DNA of 42,333 bases from Acidimicrobiales bacterium AG-410-I20 (lineage in GTDB: Bacteria > Actinomycetota > Acidimicrobiia > Acidimicrobiales > MedAcidi-G1), in NCBI GenBank assembly GCA_949538625.1, contig CATISD010000044.1, positions 1 through 42,333 of the forward strand, read 5' to 3'. The notes beneath the pieces are model-generated. The model was not told the DNA's origin. It did not search any database and was given only the letters and a program-made list of their open reading frames with translations. Made by a program: the position numbers and the translations under genes. Positions 39,658 to 42,333 of this stretch are shown here, in pieces. The first letter of the stretch is position 1, and each line of letters begins with the position of its first letter.

Positions 39658-39667
39658 AAAGTTTCTC

Positions 39668-40351
39668 CTAGCGTGTGGGATTGGCTACAGTGTTCCAGTC
39701 TCGAGCCTCTACATATGGGCGGAAAACTTCTGCTATAGCTGTCATGTCTTCGTCGCTTTTCGGACGTTGCATTTCAAAGAGATGCGGGAACTCCAACCAG
39801 CCGAGAACTAGATCCCAAAGCCGGTCTGCCTTTTCTCCGGTTGGAGGGTCAATCAAGACTGGCCCAAATAATTTTTGGTCATTTTCAAAAACTAAAGTTG
39901 GAACACCCCATCCTCCTAAATTGACTACTCTTTTATGATCTTCATGAACATCATCATGAGTGGTTGAGTCTTCAAGTGCTTCATCAACCAAGACTGGGTC
40001 TAAATCAATCTCAGTTAGGAGTTGTTTCGCCACATCAGGGTCATGCGGCTTACGGCCTTCTACGTGAAGAGCAGTGCCAGATTTCAAATACCATGCATCA
40101 TTTAAACTAGGGTCTTGGCGCTTCAGTAGCGCTCCAATGCGCATCATTGACCACCCATACGACCAGTCTCTTTCCCAAGGATGTTTCTTTCCTTCTACTA
40201 AATTGATTTCTTCTAAACTAAAAAATCTCCAGTTAACTTCGATGTCTCGTCTTTCAGAGACTTCGCGCATCCATAAAGAAGTTTGATATGCCCAGGGGCA
40301 CATTACATCAAAATGGAAATCAACTTTTATGGAAGTATTTGTTTCACTCAT
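39668..40351 (-). CDS. DsbA/Rv2466c-like thioredoxin-fold protein with CPWA motif
   Basis: A 227-residue DsbA-fold protein of the mycothiol-dependent reductase (Rv2466c-like) group. The N-terminal VDFHFDVMCPWAYQTSLWM places the active site at CPWA, where Rv2466c-type enzymes have CPWC; only the first cysteine is present. Conserved later parts include WRFFSLEEINLVEGKKHPWER, LHVEGRKPHDPDVAKQLL and GGWGVPTLVFENDQKLFGPVL with the cis-Pro loop (GVPT). A one-Cys site suggests a mechanism that relies on mycothiol rather than an internal disulfide. It precedes an MDMPI gene by 10 bp. The function is inferred from the family. Confidence 0.82.
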   Translation of the reverse strand: MSETNTSIKVDFHFDVMCPWAYQTSLWMREVSERRDIEVNWRFFSLEEINLVEGKKHPWERDWSYGWSMMRIGALLKRQDPSLNDAWYLKSGTALHVEGRKPHDPDVAKQLLTEIDLDPVLVDEALEDSTTHDDVHEDHKRVVNLGGWGVPTLVFENDQKLFGPVLIDPPTGEKADRLWDLVLGWLEFPHLFEMQRPKSDEDMTAIAEVFRPYVEARDWNTVANPTR

Positions 40352-40354
40352 ATC

Positions 40355-41863
40355 CTATTTCTCACGTAATTCTTGTCGTAATACCTTGCCTAAAGCATTT
40401 CTTGGTAAGGCTTCAGTAACTACTAGCCTTTTGGGCAGTTTATACGCTGCTAGATACTGACGGCCAAAGTCGCGTATTTCTTCAAGAGTTGGCGTTTCTT
40501 GATTGGCATCGGGAACGACCCAAACTACAACTTCTTCACCCCATTCTTTTGAAGGGACACCAGCAACTGCAGCTTCTTTTATACCTGGGTGTGTAATCAG
40601 TACATCATCTACTTCACGAGGGTAAACGTTATAACCGCCACTAATAATCAGTTCTTTTTTTCTACCTACAATCGTTAAGTACCCATCTTCATCAAGTTCT
40701 CCGAGATCACCGGTCCGAAACCACCGACTAACGGAATCTGAACTAAATGATTCGGTATCCTCATCTGGACGATTCCAATAGCCTTCAAAAACGTTTGGCC
40801 CATTTACCAAAATTTCCCCAGAACCTTCTTCTAGTTTTAGTCGCACACCTGGAAGAGGGAAACCTACTGTGCCAGGTCTTCTCTCTCCCTCGTAAGGGTT
40901 TGAAACGAGCATCACTGTTTCCGTCATCCCATATCTTTCTAGAACTTGAACCCCCGCGTCTTCATTGAATCGCTTATGTAAAGAAGCAGGTAACGGAGCA
41001 GAGCCGGAAATACACAGTCTCATTTTTTTCATTTTCTGAATTTTCGGATGTTCTATTAATCGGTGGTACATGGTTGGCACACCAAAAAACATTGAAACTT
41101 GATTTGACTCAATTGCATTGAGTACTTCCTCTACTCGGAAGCCTTCCTGAAGGATTGCGGAAGAACCGGACAGTAGCGTTCCATGTAGCCCCACACCCAT
41201 TCCGTGCATATGAAAGAGTGGCAGACATAAAAAAAGCCTGTCTTCTTCCGTCCATTTCCATGCAAGACGAACAGAATGAGCTCCTGCTAATAAATTTCTT
41301 TGAGATAGAACAGCACCTTTTGGCTGTCCGGTCGTTCCAGAAGTGTAAACAATCAAAGCTGGGTCTTCAGGTTTTACTTGATCTAGTTCAGGAACTAAGC
41401 CATCAGTAAATTTTGCACTTATATCTGAAACAAATATTTTGGGATTTATAGAATTTATCCATTTCCCCCATTCGCCATGGTCGATCAAAGCCGCTTTGGG
41501 TGAAGCATCATTAACGACATGCTCTAATTCGTTTTTTTGATAAAGGCCATTTACTGGAACGACAATAAGTCCGAATCGAAGTGCTGCCATATGAGCAACA
41601 GCTAAATCTATAGTTGTCGAGCCGGAGATAAGAATGCGATCTCCTTTACAAAGACCTAATGTCTTTAGCCAAGCAGCCAGATGCGATGTTCGTTCTAAGA
41701 ATTCTTTTCGGGTGATGCTTCCTGAGGCGTCATAGAACAAAGGTCGGGAAGAGTCTTGACTAAGGGTTGCGATGCAAGCTCCAACTAGAGTCTCTGGCAC
41801 TGGGAGAACAAACTCTTCTTCTCCTATATGTTGCGGCCATTCATCTAGGTTCATATCAACCAA
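40355..41863 (-). CDS. Acyl-CoA synthetase (AMP-forming, FadD-like)
   Basis: A 502-residue adenylate-forming enzyme that would activate a fatty or organic acid to its CoA ester. Motifs: IVYTSGTTGQPKGAVLSQRN (P-loop), YGMTETVML (A5), WFRTGDLGELDEDGYLTIVGRKKELIISGGYNVYPREVDDVL (hinge region) and PRNALGKVLRQEL with the catalytic Lys. It resembles small malonyl-CoA-synthetase/FadD36-type enzymes; the substrate is not determined. The start chosen is TTG at 41863, because GGAG (41869-41872) lies 5 nt upstream. The ATG at 41854 is only 3 codons later. Longer frames run into the DUF3039 gene. Confidence 0.88.
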   Translation of the reverse strand: MVDMNLDEWPQHIGEEEFVLPVPETLVGACIATLSQDSSRPLFYDASGSITRKEFLERTSHLAAWLKTLGLCKGDRILISGSTTIDLAVAHMAALRFGLIVVPVNGLYQKNELEHVVNDASPKAALIDHGEWGKWINSINPKIFVSDISAKFTDGLVPELDQVKPEDPALIVYTSGTTGQPKGAVLSQRNLLAGAHSVRLAWKWTEEDRLFLCLPLFHMHGMGVGLHGTLLSGSSAILQEGFRVEEVLNAIESNQVSMFFGVPTMYHRLIEHPKIQKMKKMRLCISGSAPLPASLHKRFNEDAGVQVLERYGMTETVMLVSNPYEGERRPGTVGFPLPGVRLKLEEGSGEILVNGPNVFEGYWNRPDEDTESFSSDSVSRWFRTGDLGELDEDGYLTIVGRKKELIISGGYNVYPREVDDVLITHPGIKEAAVAGVPSKEWGEEVVVWVVPDANQETPTLEEIRDFGRQYLAAYKLPKRLVVTEALPRNALGKVLRQELREK

Positions 41864-41876
41864 TTCCGCTCCAAAA

Positions 41877-42125
41877 TTAGCTGCCGTTTTCGGCTGCTTT
41901 CTTTTTTTCAAAGATCTCTTTACAAGTTGGACACACTGAATATCGATCTGGATCCCTACTAGGAACCCATACCTTCCCACAAAGTGCTATAACCGGCTTT
42001 CCCGAAACTGCAGATTTAAGTATGTCCGACTTGCGTGCATAGTGAGCAAATCGATCATGGTCTCCTTCACTTTCAATTGTTTCAGGTTCAGTAACTGTCG
42101 GTGTGGTTATGAGTGGCTCGACCAT
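41877..42125 (-). CDS. DUF3039 family protein
   Basis: An 82-residue protein of the actinobacterial DUF3039 family. HDRFAHYARKSDILKSAVSGKPVIALCGKVWVPSRDPDRYSVCPTCKEIFEK is the complete domain, with three cysteines (CGK, CPTCK) and several His as a possible zinc site. No function is known. The N-terminal 20 residues are acidic and low in complexity. It lies 13 bp downstream of rpiB and 13 bp upstream of the acyl-CoA synthetase start, probably in one operon. It is a useful marker of actinobacterial ancestry. Confidence 0.92.
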   Translation of the reverse strand: MVEPLITTPTVTEPETIESEGDHDRFAHYARKSDILKSAVSGKPVIALCGKVWVPSRDPDRYSVCPTCKEIFEKKKAAENGS

Positions 42126-42138
42126 AGATGAGATACAT

Positions 42139-42333
42139 CTACTCTTCGCTTAAAGCATTAAGTTTTTCAACTCTTGCCAGATGTCGTCCACCTTCAAATT
42201 CTGCGTTTAACCATGCCTCTAAGGCAGTTTCTGCCACTTCAAATTCAGTTGATCTTTCACCGAAACAAAGAACATTGGCGTCGTTGTGTTGGCGGCTTAA
42301 TTCTGCTGATGCAGCGTCACTAACGAGCGCTGC
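42139..42333 (-). CDS. rpiB: Ribose 5-phosphate isomerase B (5' truncated by the window edge)
   Basis: 64 C-terminal residues are visible: AALVSDAASAELSRQHNDANVLCFGERSTEF, then WLNAEFEGGRHLARVEKLNAL. SRQHNDANVLCFGER is the hallmark of the RpiB/LacAB family, and EFEGGRHLARVEKL the usual C-terminal substrate-binding end. The enzyme interconverts ribose 5-phosphate and ribulose 5-phosphate in the pentose phosphate pathway. The gene begins beyond the right edge of the window. It ends 13 bp before the DUF3039 gene. Confidence 0.93.
   Translation of the reverse strand, partial: AALVSDAASAELSRQHNDANVLCFGERSTEFEVAETALEAWLNAEFEGGRHLARVEKLNALSEE

Noticed and set aside
41864..41980. Longer N-terminus of the acyl-CoA synthetase
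   Set aside because: It overlaps the DUF3039 gene by about 100 bp and is basic and unlike the family; a Shine-Dalgarno-spaced TTG at 41863 is better.

Overview
The window looks like a chromosomal piece of a small-genome, AT-leaning actinobacterium, most likely a marine Acidimicrobiia-type lineage. The lineage is inferred from gene content: a mycothiol S-conjugate amidase (Mca), two mycothiol-dependent maleylpyruvate-isomerase-like proteins, a DUF3039 protein, a PAC2 protein, CofC (coenzyme F420 synthesis) and an F420-type LLM oxidoreductase. Genes are packed tightly. Many neighbours overlap by 4 bp, several convergent pairs touch or overlap at their stop codons, and the largest gene-free stretch is about 218 bp (14804-15021). 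No tRNA, rRNA, CRISPR array, insertion sequence or phage gene was seen.

Layout. (1) 1-7206 is mostly housekeeping and envelope: the 3' end of a class C beta-lactamase-fold hydrolase, an SCP2-like protein, Mca, a NfeD/SPFH membrane pair, a PhoU/TrkA-C regulator with a tandem-MgtE cation transporter, a hotdog thioesterase and a Thr-rich secreted protein. (2) 7342-27969 is the notable part, a catabolic island for purines or related N-heterocycles. It has two fold-type-II PLP enzymes (+ strand), a complete BMP-type nucleoside ABC importer, a small thiamine-binding-type protein, an 8-oxoguanine-deaminase-like amidohydrolase, an F420-type LLM oxidoreductase, an N-terminally short SsnA-like amidohydrolase, a fused 2Fe-2S/molybdopterin hydroxylase, a nitrilase-fold N-carbamoylase, an M20 carbamoylase/allantoate-amidohydrolase-type enzyme, a three-subunit xanthine-dehydrogenase-type enzyme, a divergent HTH_22 regulator and a purine phosphoribosyltransferase. 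(3) 28002-36416 is mixed: a cupredoxin-like His-rich lipoprotein with a membrane partner, a SpoU methyltransferase, an Nfu-like protein, RNase HII, CofC, an HD protein and a NUDT19-like Nudix hydrolase. (4) 36584-42333 holds PAC2, mycothiol-linked redox proteins, MsrA, an acyl-CoA synthetase, DUF3039 and the end of RpiB.

How the island may work (inference): the ABC system imports a purine or nucleoside. Amidohydrolases deaminate it, the two molybdenum hydroxylases oxidise it, and the two carbamoylases release carbamoyl groups from ring-opened ureido products. The PLP pair could eliminate ammonia from the resulting amino acid. The phosphoribosyltransferase would salvage free base. The parts resemble the xdh/ssnA/ygeXY/hyuA-type uric-acid cluster of gut bacteria, but no hyuA-type dihydropyrimidinase, ygeW or ygfK is present. 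An exact 18-bp sequence, TTTCAACATTTTGTCAAC, occurs both at the divergent regulator/xdh promoter (27056-27073) and just upstream of the PLP operon (7301-7318). This suggests the two ends of the island form one regulon.

Several first genes of transcripts have a TANNNT -10-like hexamer 6-8 nt before the start codon and no Shine-Dalgarno sequence, which suggests leaderless transcripts. Many annotated starts here were chosen from such evidence or from Shine-Dalgarno spacing.
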